Of a DNA stretch of 64,000 nucleotides, positions 17,271-25,904 are shown one piece after another. A program made the translations under genes and the position numbers. The stretch's first letter is position 1. The number at the start of each line of letters is the position of its first letter. This stretch comes from CALZJC01 sp963781065 (GTDB taxonomy: Bacteria > Acidobacteriota > Thermoanaerobaculia > Multivoradales > JAHEKO01): NCBI GenBank assembly GCA_963781065.1, contig CAWAET010000016.1, forward strand, positions 134,617-198,616. The letters are read 5' to 3'. The notes under the pieces were generated by a model. The model was not told where the DNA came from. It made no database searches and saw only the letters and a list, made by a program, of their open reading frames with translations.

Positions 17271-17723
17271 ATGACGCAAGCGACCGTAACCAAGATCATC
17301 GCCGCCCCGCTCGGCCAGGTCTTCGAGACCATCGCCGACATCGAGAACTTCAAGCGGGCGATCCCGCACATCATCCGGGTGGAGTTCCTGTCGGAGAGCC
17401 GGACGGGAATCGGCACCCGCTTCCGTGAGACTCGGCTCATCAAGGGCAAGGAGTCGACGACCGAGCTCGAGGTGACCGAGTACGTCGCCAACGAGCGGCT
17501 GCGGATGGTGGCCGACAGCCACGGCACGATCTGGGACTCGGTGTTCGCGGTCGAGGAGGTGCCGGAGGGAACCGCGCTGACCCTGACCATGGAGGCCAGG
17601 GCGTACCAGCTGGTCGCCAGGCTGATGAACCCCATGGTCGTGCCGCTGGTCCGCGGCGCGATCGAAGAGGATCTGGACCTGGTGAAGCGGCACTGCGAAG
17701 AGCCACCCGGTCCGACCGTCTAG
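17271..17723 (+). CDS. SRPBCC (START-like) superfamily protein
   Basis: 150 residues forming a single helix-grip domain: opening strand ATVTKIIAAPLGQVFETIADIENFKRAIPHI is the usual polyketide-cyclase/dehydrase pattern, followed by TRFRETRLI, ELEVTEYVANERLRMVADS and a C-terminal helix (LMNPMVVPLVRGAIEEDLDLVKRHC). These proteins bind hydrophobic ligands; no catalytic role can be assigned. It is 36 bp downstream of the peroxidase but has its own -10-like element. Its 3' end abuts the convergent PIN-toxin gene by 6 bp. Confidence 0.82.
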   Translation: MTQATVTKIIAAPLGQVFETIADIENFKRAIPHIIRVEFLSESRTGIGTRFRETRLIKGKESTTELEVTEYVANERLRMVADSHGTIWDSVFAVEEVPEGTALTLTMEARAYQLVARLMNPMVVPLVRGAIEEDLDLVKRHCEEPPGPTV

Positions 17724-17729
17724 CCGCCC

Positions 17730-18149
17730 TCAGGAATCGGGTTGGATGCGGAAGCCGCCGCGCCCCGGGAGCCGGTAGACACTGAAGTCCCTGCGGTCGG
17801 TGGTGAAGACGAGGTCGGTTCCAAGCTCCTCGGCCAGCACCACGAGCGTCGCGTCGGCGAAGTCCATCGGCAGATCGGAGTAGTCGCTCATCAGCTGGTG
17901 ACAACGCTCCAGGGATGCTGGCGACGAAGGGGCGAGGACCGCGCCACCGGCAACAAAGAACTCCACGCAGGCTCGCCGACCGCCCGGCGACCGCGCGAGC
18001 AGGTGCGTCGCCTCGGTCAGGACCGCTTCGCTGCTGATGACCGGGCCGAGCCAGGAGTCGAAGAACTCGACGAACCGCCTGTGGTGGTTCTGTCTCCGAT
18101 CCAGAAGCGTCACCAGCGCCCCGGTATCGAGCAGCAGCTCACCCGCCAC
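17730..18149 (-). CDS. PIN-domain toxin, VapC type
   Basis: 139 residues. PIN-domain acidic residues: ELLLDTGALVTLLDRR (first Asp), a glutamate in SSEAVLTEATHLL, DFADATLVVLAEELG (third acidic site) and VFTTDRRDFSVYR (last). VapC toxins are RNases neutralised by a cognate VapB. Overlaps the upstream antitoxin gene by 11 bp, the typical TA layout. Relatives of this subgroup are sometimes annotated as toxins with a DUF4411- or VapC-like core; the target RNA is unknown. Confidence 0.85.
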   Translation of the reverse strand: MAGELLLDTGALVTLLDRRQNHHRRFVEFFDSWLGPVISSEAVLTEATHLLARSPGGRRACVEFFVAGGAVLAPSSPASLERCHQLMSDYSDLPMDFADATLVVLAEELGTDLVFTTDRRDFSVYRLPGRGGFRIQPDS

Positions 18150-18393
18150 GCTTCACCGACTCGAGAATAAGCTCGCGCTGGCGCTGGGCCAGGTCGGGCA
18201 GATCCGATTCCAGCGAGCCGAGCAGGTGCCGCACCCGTTGGGCCGGCCTCGGTGCCGCATCGGCACGGCCCTCCAGGTACTCGAGCAGCGCGATCCTCAC
18301 GACGTCCGAGCTCTTTCGCCGCATCCTCCGAGCCGCCTCGTCGAGGGACCTCTTGAGCTCAGCGGGCAGGCGCACGGTTACCTGGGCATTCAT
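18139..18393 (-). CDS. Ribbon-helix-helix antitoxin, VapB type
   Basis: 84 residues. The N-terminal QVTVRLPAELKRSLDEAARRMRRKSSDVVRIALLEYL is a ribbon-helix-helix DNA-binding domain; the C-terminal tail (RVRHLLGSLESDLPDLAQRQ) should bind the toxin. Start 18393 is chosen because the ribbon strand begins two residues later and an inverted repeat lies immediately upstream. Overlaps the PIN toxin gene, giving a two-gene operon probably autoregulated through that repeat. Confidence 0.85.
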   Translation of the reverse strand: MNAQVTVRLPAELKRSLDEAARRMRRKSSDVVRIALLEYLEGRADAAPRPAQRVRHLLGSLESDLPDLAQRQRELILESVKRGG

Positions 18394-18394
18394 G

Positions 18395-18419
18395 CACTGC
18401 AATGTAATGCAAGGCAGTG
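18395..18419 (-). promoter_or_regulatory. Candidate operator of the 18393 antitoxin operon
   Basis: CACTGC (18395-18400) and GCAGTG (18414-18419) are perfect inverted arms, with an inner TGCA...TGCA (18398-18411). It ends two bases before the antitoxin start codon, where an autoregulating VapB-type dimer would bind. The region is AT-richer than its surroundings. Confidence 0.5.
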
Positions 18420-18469
18420 CCAAGGGCAAGGACCCACGGGATGCGGACCCTCACCAGAGATGGACGGAT

Positions 18470-20479
18470 TCAGGGCGTCGAATCTTGCCGCCCTGCAGCC
18501 CCCAGGCAGCCGCCGAGCCAGTCCGCGACCTCGCGGTAGAACACCTTGCTGTTCTCGCCCTTCATCACCCAGTGGTTCTCGTCGGGCCAGACCAGCAGCC
18601 GGCTCGGCACCTTCATGCGCTGCAGCGCGCTCCACATCGCGATGGTGTTGTTGAGCGGCACCCGGTAGTCGGTCTCGCCGATCGACATCAGCATGGGCGT
18701 CTTGAACTCCCCGGCTCTGGCCAGCGGGCTCTGGTCGAGCCAGGCCTCGGGCTTCTCCCAGAACGGCGCGCCCATCATCAGCTCGCGATGGTAGATGACG
18801 TCGCTGGTCGACCACTGCATGTCGAGCGAGGCGAGGCCGGCGTGGCTGACCAGACAGCGGTAGCGGTCGGTGGTCGCCTCGAGCCAGTTGACCAGGTGGC
18901 CGCCGTAGCTGGCGCCGGCCGCCGCCACCCGGTCGCCGTCGAGGAACGGGAACTGGCGTAGCGCCTCCTCGAGCCCCAGAGCGATGTCCTCCGCCGGGCC
19001 GCGCAGCGGGTCGCCCAGGATGTCGAGGGTGAAGTCGAGGCCGTGCCCCACCGAGCCCCGGTACTCCGGCGCCACGACGACGAACCCCGGGCTCGCCAGC
19101 AGGTGGTAGTTCCAGCGTAGCGAGACGGCGTCGCGCCACATGCTGGCGTGGCCGCCGTGGATGAGCACCAGGACGGGGTACTTGCGCGACTCGTCGAAGC
19201 CCGGCGGCAGCGCCATCCAAGCGTGGCTCCGCCGGCCCTTGCCGTTGGTGAAGTAGAACTCCCGCAGGGGCCGCCAGTCGAGCTCTGCGGCCTCGGCGCT
19301 GTTGAAGGCGGTGAGGAAGTCGCGCCAGCCGGTCGCGTCGTGCCGCACGATCTCCGCCGGCCGGGTAGCCGTCTGCCAGGTCGAGACCAGGACCAGCTCT
19401 TCCGACCGGGCGGCGATCGCCAGGTCGGCGAAGGCGCCGCCTTCGCCGTCGACCGCCGGGTCGATCGCGCCGCCCTCGAGCGGCGCCCGGTAGAGCTTCA
19501 CCCCGCCGTGGTCGAAAGCCGTCAGATAGGCGTAGCCGTCGGGGCCGAGGGCGAAGTCGCGCACGGCCCGGTCGTAGTCGTGGGCCAGCGGGCGGATCTC
19601 GCCGTCCCAGGGCCAGCCGGCGCAGGCCAGCCGGTTGTGGGCGTAGTAGAGGTCGGCCCGGTCGTCGCGCAGCAGGAAGCAGACGCCCTTGCCGTCGGGC
19701 CAGAACGCCGGCGAAGTGAAGCTCCTCTCCCCCGAGGTCAGCCGGACCGGCTCGCCGCCGGCGGCCGGGACCCGGTAGAGGTGGGTGCTCACCCGGCTGT
19801 GCGCCGCGGTGTGCCCCTCGGTCGTCGCCACGATGAGGATCGACTCGCCGTCGGGCGCCCAGACCGCATCCAGGTCGTCGCCCGAGCGGCTGTTGCGGCC
19901 GCGGAATCCCCGCGCCGCGGCGAGCTCGGTGCCCGCCAGAAGGTCCCGCGCCGCGCCGTCGCCGTCCACCGCGATGGTGAACAGATGCGTCCTGGTGTCG
20001 TCCAGCCAGCGGTCCCAACGGCGGATCGGAAAGGTCTCGTAGATGCGGACCTTCGACTTGCGCTCCTCCCACCGCTCGGCGAGCTCCCGGTTGGACTCTT
20101 CGTCGACGGCTCCGGGCCGCACCCCGGCCTGAAACACGATCGTCTTGCCGTCCGGGCTCCAGCGCGGCGTGCGGGCGCCGAGCGGCGCGTCGGTCAGCCG
20201 CACCGCCTCGCCGCCGGCGGCGAAGTCCAGCACGTAGACCTGCTTCTGCTCGTCGGCGCCGCGCTTGGCGGTGAAAGCCAGCCGGCGGCTGTCCGGGCTC
20301 CAGGCGGGATCGCCCTCGCCACCCTCGCCCGAGGTCAGTCGCCGCGGCGCGGCGCTGCCGTCGGCGGGCACCAGCCACAGATCGGTGACGTCACCCTCCT
20401 CTTCGTACGAGGGCTCGGTGACCGGGAAGACCACCCAGCGGCCGTCGGGCGACGGCGCCGGGGCGCCGACCCGGTCCAT
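18470..20479 (-). CDS. S9 family peptidase (prolyl oligopeptidase type)
   Basis: 669 residues from the first canonical start. The N-terminal half is a beta-propeller built from repeats such as APSPDGRWVVF, PAWSPDSRRLAF and PRWSPDGKTIVF. The C-terminal half is an alpha/beta hydrolase: LIHGGHASMW, nucleophile serine in AAGASYGGHLVNWL, aspartate in SIGETDYRVPLNN and histidine in WPDENHWVMK. Such enzymes cleave oligopeptides, often after proline, or release dipeptides. No signal peptide is seen: the frame stays open upstream and runs without a stop into a CpeT-like fragment, so the true N-terminus was probably lost by deletion or misassembly. Confidence 0.85.
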   Translation of the reverse strand: MDRVGAPAPSPDGRWVVFPVTEPSYEEEGDVTDLWLVPADGSAAPRRLTSGEGGEGDPAWSPDSRRLAFTAKRGADEQKQVYVLDFAAGGEAVRLTDAPLGARTPRWSPDGKTIVFQAGVRPGAVDEESNRELAERWEERKSKVRIYETFPIRRWDRWLDDTRTHLFTIAVDGDGAARDLLAGTELAAARGFRGRNSRSGDDLDAVWAPDGESILIVATTEGHTAAHSRVSTHLYRVPAAGGEPVRLTSGERSFTSPAFWPDGKGVCFLLRDDRADLYYAHNRLACAGWPWDGEIRPLAHDYDRAVRDFALGPDGYAYLTAFDHGGVKLYRAPLEGGAIDPAVDGEGGAFADLAIAARSEELVLVSTWQTATRPAEIVRHDATGWRDFLTAFNSAEAAELDWRPLREFYFTNGKGRRSHAWMALPPGFDESRKYPVLVLIHGGHASMWRDAVSLRWNYHLLASPGFVVVAPEYRGSVGHGLDFTLDILGDPLRGPAEDIALGLEEALRQFPFLDGDRVAAAGASYGGHLVNWLEATTDRYRCLVSHAGLASLDMQWSTSDVIYHRELMMGAPFWEKPEAWLDQSPLARAGEFKTPMLMSIGETDYRVPLNNTIAMWSALQRMKVPSRLLVWPDENHWVMKGENSKVFYREVADWLGGCLGAAGRQDSTP

Positions 20480-20516
20480 CAGCCACAGCGCCTGGTGGGT
20501 CAGCGGCCGGGTCTCG

Positions 20517-20885
20517 CTGCGGCGGAACCGGTAGGGCCCCTGCTCCGCACCCCAGACCTGCTCGCCCGCGGCGTCGAAGCCGCGGTCCCAGCTCTCGATG
20601 CCGTGGCGGAGCCGGCGCTCACCCGCACCTCCGAGGTGGCGTAGGCGGCGCCGCGCAGGGTGCTCGAGCAGCCGGTCCCCTCGGTGGCGCCGGCGAAGGT
20701 CGCTTCGTCCGCCCGGCGCAGGACGACCGCGCAGCCCTCGCGCGGCTCCAGATCTTCGGGCTCCAAGCCGTCGAGCGGATCCCCGAACCGCCAGTCGCCG
20801 GCGAAGCGGAGCGGCTCGGGAATGGTGAACACCGCGCTGCGAAAGCGGCCGTCGGCCTCGGCGGCGAGCCGGTAGACCGCAGTCA
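20517..20885 (-). pseudogene. CpcT/CpeT-like protein remnant, broken at both ends
   Basis: Reads TAVYRLAAEADGRFRSAVFT, then PLRFAGDWRF, a cysteine in EGCAVVLRR, GTGCSSTLRGAAYATSEV, and in another frame RHGIESWDRGFDAAGEQVWG and GPYRFRR. These are the C-terminal two thirds of a CpcT/CpeT (DUF1001-like) protein. The N-terminal third is missing, the frame shifts near 20620, and instead of a stop the frame runs into the S9 peptidase. A signal-peptide ORF at 21229-21318, same strand, could be its detached 5' end. Confidence 0.6.
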
Positions 20886-21228
20886 CGTCTATCCCGGTGA
20901 TGGCGGTGGCTACTCGGCTCGGGGATCGTGCTCTACGCCGACTTCGCATGGCTGGGCCGGCGCGGAAGGTCAGCTACAACAGGGTGTGAGCAGTGGCCAT
21001 CGAGAGCGATCGCCGGCGTAGTGGCACGCGCCTTCGAGCTGACCGACACGCATCGCCGCGCCGGATCCGTCGGCGCGAGCGGCCTGCTCCACGGCTACAG
21101 CGGCGAGGGTCCGAGATCCGATTGCGCGACCCTGCCGGGCTCGGGACTGCATCTCGACTCCCGCGATGGGCGAACGGGGCCACGGTCTTCGAAGCCTTCA
21201 GCCGGGGCGGGCTGCTGAGAGGCGCCGG
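20886..21228. other. Intergenic stretch with no recognisable gene
   Basis: About 340 bp between the CpeT-like remnant and a detached signal-peptide ORF. I see no conserved protein motif on either strand, no tRNA, no clear hairpin and no match to the repeat families elsewhere in the window. It may be a replacement of the missing middle of the CpeT-like gene. Confidence 0.5.
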
Positions 21229-21318
21229 TCAACGCCGTTCGAGGCCGGAGGGTCTCGCCAGGAGGACGGGCGTGGCCGGCGTGGCGAGCAGCAGGGTCAG
21301 GGCGAGCCAAAGGCGCAT
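21229..21318 (-). pseudogene. Detached signal-peptide ORF
   Basis: 29 codons: MRLWLALTLLLATPATPVLL followed by ARPSGLERR and a stop. This looks like a secretion signal with the first residues of a mature protein, lying 17 bp downstream of DUF2252 and upstream of the CpeT-like fragment on the same strand. Probably the 5' end of a gene whose body was lost; a genuine micropeptide cannot be excluded. Confidence 0.4.
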
Positions 21319-21335
21319 CCAGGCGTCTCCGGTAG

Positions 21336-22676
21336 TCAAGCGAAGTCGCCACAGTCGTCCGGCTGGATCGCCTCCATGAAGGTGGCGTAGTCGGCGTCGA
21401 CCTGGTTGGCGTACTCGAAGGCGTAGTCGCGCACCATGGCCAGGAAGTCGCGGCGGCCGGCGGCGCTGTTGGTGCGCTCGGTCACCTCCTCGGCGATGGA
21501 GTACTCCTTGCCGTCGACCCGCAGGTCGCGCACCGCCCGGGCGTGGTAGGTGGCCATCACCTCCGCCCAGGTCCCGGCCAGCTCGACAAAGGCGGTCGCG
21601 GTCGTCAGGCTCTCGGTGGGAAAGGTCTCCTTGAACGGCGACCGTTCGCGCACCGAGTAGTAGCCGTTGTGCAGCTTCATCCAGCCCATGAAGGCGTCGG
21701 GCTGCCTGCCCAGGGCCTCGTAGGCCACCGCCTGGCGCTGGGCGTCGTTCAAGTAGGTGCGGTCGTAGTCGACCTGCTGCTCCTTGCTCAGATAGGGGTA
21801 GGCGCTCGGCTTGCCCTGGCGCTTGACGTCGAGGATGCGGTTGCCCTTGTCCGACTCGCCCCCGCCCTGGATCAGCACGTAGTAGCGCGGCGTGCCCAGC
21901 GAGCCGGTGCCGGCCGACAGCCGGCGGGCGATGTCGCGCACCGAGAAGGCCTTGCCGTCGTAGCTGACCGAGCCGGAGAGGGTCTTGCCGTAGTCCGGCA
22001 TCGCCGCCCGGATGTCGGACTGCTCGAACTTCGAGGCCGGGCCGAGCTTGGCGAGCGACATGTCGAACATGCGCCCGCCGTCCGCCTTGTCGGTCCACTT
22101 CTTGAGCAGCTTCTTGCGGCTCTTGTCGGCTTCGGTCTCCTCGAGGAAGGCCTGCAGCAGGCCCGTGGTGCTGCCGGCGGAGAACGACCGGCCGAGCGCC
22201 TGCTTGTTGCCCACGTAGGAGGCCATGGCGTCGAGGTAGGAAGCGCTCAAGGCGTTGACGATCTTGGCCTTGCTCGAGCCCGAGAAGCCGCCGTTGCGCC
22301 GCGCCACCAGCACCAGGCTGACGGCAAAGCGCCACAGGTCGTACTGGTAGTCGCCGATCACCGACTCGTCGAAGTCGTTGAGGCCGTAGACCAGCTTGCC
22401 CTTCTGGTCGTTGAAGGCCCCCATGTTCTCGGCATGGGCGTCGCCCTGGAGCCAGGTGCGGGTGCGGCGGCAGCCAAAGCTGTGCTGCCGCCAGTCGTCG
22501 GCGAAGTCGGCCCAGAACAGGTGCGCCGTGCCGCGGTAGAAGACGAACGGGGAGACCGCCATGCGGCAGTACTTCTCGTGCAGCTCGTCGGCCGAGAGGT
22601 GCTCGTTCCACTCGGTCAGGGCGTTGACGACGCGAGCGGCGCGGCCTGGCTCGAGCAGGGGTATCGGGTGCTTCAT
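21336..22676 (-). CDS. DUF2252 family protein
   Basis: 446 residues. DUF2252 proteins have a kinase-like (aminoglycoside phosphotransferase-like) fold; the matching elements here are FVFYRGTAHLFWADF, GDAHAENMGAF (catalytic-loop-like), NDFDESVIGDYQYDLWRFAVSL (metal-binding-like aspartates) and late YYSVRERSPFKE. Function is unknown. Start 22676 is chosen over an in-frame start 33 bp upstream because GGAGGGAGCTG immediately precedes it. No signal peptide. Confidence 0.88.
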   Translation of the reverse strand: MKHPIPLLEPGRAARVVNALTEWNEHLSADELHEKYCRMAVSPFVFYRGTAHLFWADFADDWRQHSFGCRRTRTWLQGDAHAENMGAFNDQKGKLVYGLNDFDESVIGDYQYDLWRFAVSLVLVARRNGGFSGSSKAKIVNALSASYLDAMASYVGNKQALGRSFSAGSTTGLLQAFLEETEADKSRKKLLKKWTDKADGGRMFDMSLAKLGPASKFEQSDIRAAMPDYGKTLSGSVSYDGKAFSVRDIARRLSAGTGSLGTPRYYVLIQGGGESDKGNRILDVKRQGKPSAYPYLSKEQQVDYDRTYLNDAQRQAVAYEALGRQPDAFMGWMKLHNGYYSVRERSPFKETFPTESLTTATAFVELAGTWAEVMATYHARAVRDLRVDGKEYSIAEEVTERTNSAAGRRDFLAMVRDYAFEYANQVDADYATFMEAIQPDDCGDFA

Positions 22677-22767
22677 CAGCTCCCTCCTTCTATCCGGTTG
22701 TTTAGACAAACTTACTGTACCAGGGGCGCTGCCGCTGTTGCTCGACCCGCAGGACCCGGCTTCGGGC

Positions 22768-22773
22768 TACGAT
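22768..22773 (+). promoter_or_regulatory. -10-like hexamer, leaderless start of mtfA
   Basis: TACGAT ends seven bases before the ATG at 22781; the intervening GGGAG could act weakly as a ribosome site only if the transcript started further upstream. Confidence 0.35.
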
Positions 22774-22780
22774 CCGGGAG

Positions 22781-23836
<1,056 letters not shown>

Positions 23837-23881
23837 CGCTCCCCCGACTTACCCCGACGCCGCATCTGCAGCGCCAGCAGA

Positions 23882-24124
23882 TCAGTCCTCATCGCCGCGG
23901 AGAGCCCACGCCGCGTCGATCAACTGCTGCGCGGCCTGCAGCCGTTCCTCCGGCGTGCGCTCCAGCATCCAACGGATGACGGTGAGGTCGACTCCGTCCG
24001 CGGAGAAGGCGCCATCGAGAGAAGGCTCGGCGCCGTCAAGCGCCTCCGCCGAGGCGGAACGCCTTTCCGGTCGGGCCGCATCCCCGGGCCCTGCCGGGCC
24101 CAGAGCGCTGGTCTCGGAGGACAT
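23882..24124 (-). CDS. Small protein, unknown function
   Basis: 80 residues. The C-terminal half, VDLTVIRWMLERTPEERLQA followed by AQQLIDAAWALR, is a pattern seen in many small bacterial proteins (a single helix-turn-helix-like hairpin with TPEERL), often encoded next to nucleotidyltransferase or PIN-type genes. The N-terminal half is low-complexity. Start 24124 is the ATG at SSETSALGP; an upstream extension would overlap a gene remnant on the other strand. It may be the surviving partner of the PIN fragment nearby, but that is a guess. Confidence 0.55.
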   Translation of the reverse strand: MSSETSALGPAGPGDAARPERRSASAEALDGAEPSLDGAFSADGVDLTVIRWMLERTPEERLQAAQQLIDAAWALRGDED

Positions 24125-24407
24125 CGACCGGATCATACAGCGCTGCTTCAGACCCCCGGCTTCAGCGCAGGCCGAGCTGGTCCATAACAGCCTCGACGCC
24201 GGCGCGCGCTCTGTCCGAGTGACGCGAGTTCGGATGAAGAAGACGCCCTGCCTGAGAATCTGGAACGACGGCGAAGGGGTGATCCCCGAGCTCGGCCGGC
24301 CCGAGGCGCTCAAGTAGCTCGCCACTCACGTCGACCACAGCCGCAAGCGCCAGCTCACGCCTCGGCAGCGGCTCGAGCTGATGACCCAGGGGCAGGGGCC
24401 GCTCAGC
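24105..24407 (+). pseudogene. GHKL-ATPase (HSP90/MutL-like) fragment
   Basis: Reads AELVHNSLDAGARSVRVTRV, then PCLRIWNDGEGVIPELGRPE: the N-box (E...N.LDAGA) and the DGEG of a GHKL ATP-binding domain. A TAG at 24315-24317 interrupts the frame, after which LATHVDHSRKRQLTPRQRLELMTQGQG continues in the same frame as in intact relatives. Nothing follows. The first part overlaps the start of the opposite-strand gene at 23882-24124. A decayed remnant with high confidence, since both sides of the stop belong to one domain. Confidence 0.65.
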
Positions 24408-24420
24408 CTGAGGACGGGTA

Positions 24421-24612
24421 TCAGGGAGCTTCCGACGAGCCCCGGATCGTCGGGAACACAGCCAGGCCCGACCTTTCTGCTGCTCGACCCATTCGCTCTT
24501 CGAACGTCGCCATCGTCCGCGCCTCAGCCAGGAGTGCTATCGCCAGGTGCAGGGCATCAGCCGCCCGCAGAGAGGCCTCCTGGCCGGAGAGCAGGATCAC
24601 CAGCACCACCAC
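24421..24612 (-). pseudogene. PIN-domain C-terminal fragment
   Basis: 63 codons: SLRAADALHLAIALLAEART followed by MATFEERMGRAAERSGLAVF. This is the second half of a VapC-type PIN domain (RAADALHLA with the third acidic residue, then the TFEERM strand where D is usually found). The N-terminal half, including the first catalytic aspartate, is missing, so it should be inactive. Confidence 0.6.
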
Positions 24613-24654
24613 CTACCCCCAGCGAGCGAGCAAAGCGAGATCACCAGCAGAAGA

Positions 24655-24708
24655 GGGATTCGCTCCCGAGGACTTCGCGCCCCGCGCGAAGTCCGACGAC
24701 CGAATCCC
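24655..24708. terminator. Nested hairpin downstream of tRNA-Gln
   Basis: Outer arms GGGATTCG (24655-24662) and CGAATCCC (24701-24708), inner arms GGACTTCGCG (24670-24679) and CGCGAAGTCC (24685-24694) with a 5-base loop, all perfect. It lies 36 bp beyond the 3' end of tRNA-Gln. No T-run follows on the tRNA strand, so it may be a processing or stabilising structure rather than a classic terminator. Confidence 0.5.
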
Positions 24709-24719
24709 TGCGGCCCAGC
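24701..24719 (+). repeat. Inverted copy of the tRNA-Gln 3' end
   Basis: CGAATCCCTGCGGCCCAGC matches, at 18 of 19 bases, the last part of tRNA-Gln (T-arm and acceptor strand), which is encoded on the opposite strand at 24743-24761. The two can pair as 11 bp, a 2-nt internal loop and 6 bp. Confidence 0.65.
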
Positions 24720-24743
24720 CTGACCGAGCTAAGCGAGGGATGG

Positions 24744-24814
24744 CTGGGACGCAGGGATTCGAACCCCGATTCCGCGGTCCAGAGCCGCGTGTCCTACCAT
24801 TGAACGACGTCCCA
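24744..24814 (-). tRNA. tRNA-Gln (CUG)
   Basis: 71 nt cloverleaf on the minus strand: acceptor TGGGACG/CGTCCCA, D-arm with CAATGGTAGGAC, anticodon stem CGCGG/CCGCG around CTCTGGA giving anticodon CUG, and T-arm GGGGTTCGAATCCC. Discriminator G; CCA is not encoded. A possible promoter lies upstream on the same strand: TTGACC (24851-24856 on the + numbering) with a weak TAGGCT 18 bp downstream. Confidence 0.95.
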
Positions 24815-24912
24815 GCAGGACTCAAAAGCCTAGCAAATATGGGGTTTTCGGGTCAAATGAGCGACCGCGGCACCCACCCACGGGAGTGGCGCGGCGAAGG
24901 CCGCACCGTGAC

Positions 24913-24918
24913 TATACT
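24913..24918 (+). promoter_or_regulatory. -10 hexamer, leaderless start of the stress protein
   Basis: TATACT ends six bases before the ATG at 24925. No Shine-Dalgarno sequence fits, so the transcript should begin at or next to the start codon. Confidence 0.5.
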
Positions 24919-24924
24919 CGGACT

Positions 24925-25824
24925 ATGAGCCAGCCGATACGCAACATCCTCGTCGCCACCGATTTCTCGCAGACCGCCCGGGCCGGCGTGGACTGGGCGA
25001 TCGAGGTCGCCAGCGACCACGGCGCCAGCATCCGGCTGGTCCACGGGCTGCTGCTGGCCAGCCGGATGACCGACTACGTGCCGGCGCCGCCCGACTTCAC
25101 CGAGGCGCTGCAGGCGGCCGCGGCGGCCCGGCTGGAGGAAGTCTGCGACCGCGTCCGAAGCGCCGGCGTCGAGGTGTCGAGCGATCTGCGGCTCGGGCTG
25201 CCGTCGCAGGCGATTCTCGAGGCGATCCGCGAGGAGAACGCCGATCTGCTGGTGATCGGCACCCGCGGCCTCACCGGCGTCAGCCACCTGCTGCTCGGCT
25301 CGACCGCCCAGCGGGTGGTGCAGCACGCCACCTGCCCGGTGCTCTCGGTCCACCCCGGCGATCACGAGGAGCACCGCCGGATCCGCAAGGTGCTGGTGCC
25401 CACCGACTTCTCGCGCGACGCCGAATCGGCCACGACGGCGGCCCAGCGGCTGCTCGGCGCCGACATCGAGGGCGCCCGGATCGTGCTGCTCAACGCCTAC
25501 CATCTGCCCTTCGAGTACACCGCCTACGGCACCATCCCGATGTCGATCGACTACACCCGCGACGTCGAAGGCGCGGCGCAGGAGAAGCTGGCCGAGATCG
25601 CCGCCAAGCTCGTCGCCGACGGCCTCGAGGTCGAAACCCGCGCCGTCGAGGGCTACCCGCCCGACGTCATCGTCGACGAGGCCGAGCGGTCCGGCGCCGA
25701 CCTGATCGCCATGGGCACCCACGGCCGCACCGGGCTGGCCCACCTGTTCCTGGGCAGCACCGCCGAGCGGGTGGTGCAGCACGCCGGCTGCCCGGTGCTG
25801 ACGGTGCGCCGGCAGGAAGACTGA
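24925..25824 (+). CDS. Universal stress protein with two UspA domains
   Basis: 299 residues, two tandem Usp domains. Domain 1: IRNILVATDFSQTARAGVDWA to LLVIGTRGLTGVSHLLLGST and VVQHATCPVLSV; domain 2: IRKVLVPTDFSRDAESATTAA to LIAMGTHGRTGLAHLFLGST and VVQHAGCPVLTV. Both have the G-x2-G-x9-G-S/T ATP-binding signature, so both should bind nucleotide. Such proteins respond to starvation, hypoxia or oxidative stress. Monocistronic, 110 bp beyond tRNA-Gln. Confidence 0.9.
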   Translation: MSQPIRNILVATDFSQTARAGVDWAIEVASDHGASIRLVHGLLLASRMTDYVPAPPDFTEALQAAAAARLEEVCDRVRSAGVEVSSDLRLGLPSQAILEAIREENADLLVIGTRGLTGVSHLLLGSTAQRVVQHATCPVLSVHPGDHEEHRRIRKVLVPTDFSRDAESATTAAQRLLGADIEGARIVLLNAYHLPFEYTAYGTIPMSIDYTRDVEGAAQEKLAEIAAKLVADGLEVETRAVEGYPPDVIVDEAERSGADLIAMGTHGRTGLAHLFLGSTAERVVQHAGCPVLTVRRQED

Positions 25825-25904
25825 GGCGACTCAGCGCAGCCCGGCCCGGTTTCGCGAGGCTTGTGACCGCTGCGGGACCGGCTCTGCTGGCTGGCGGTGA
25901 GGGG

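Noticed and set aside
24655..24708. Classical rho-independent terminator for tRNA-Gln
   Set aside because: No run of T follows the hairpin on the tRNA strand; kept only as a hairpin of uncertain role.
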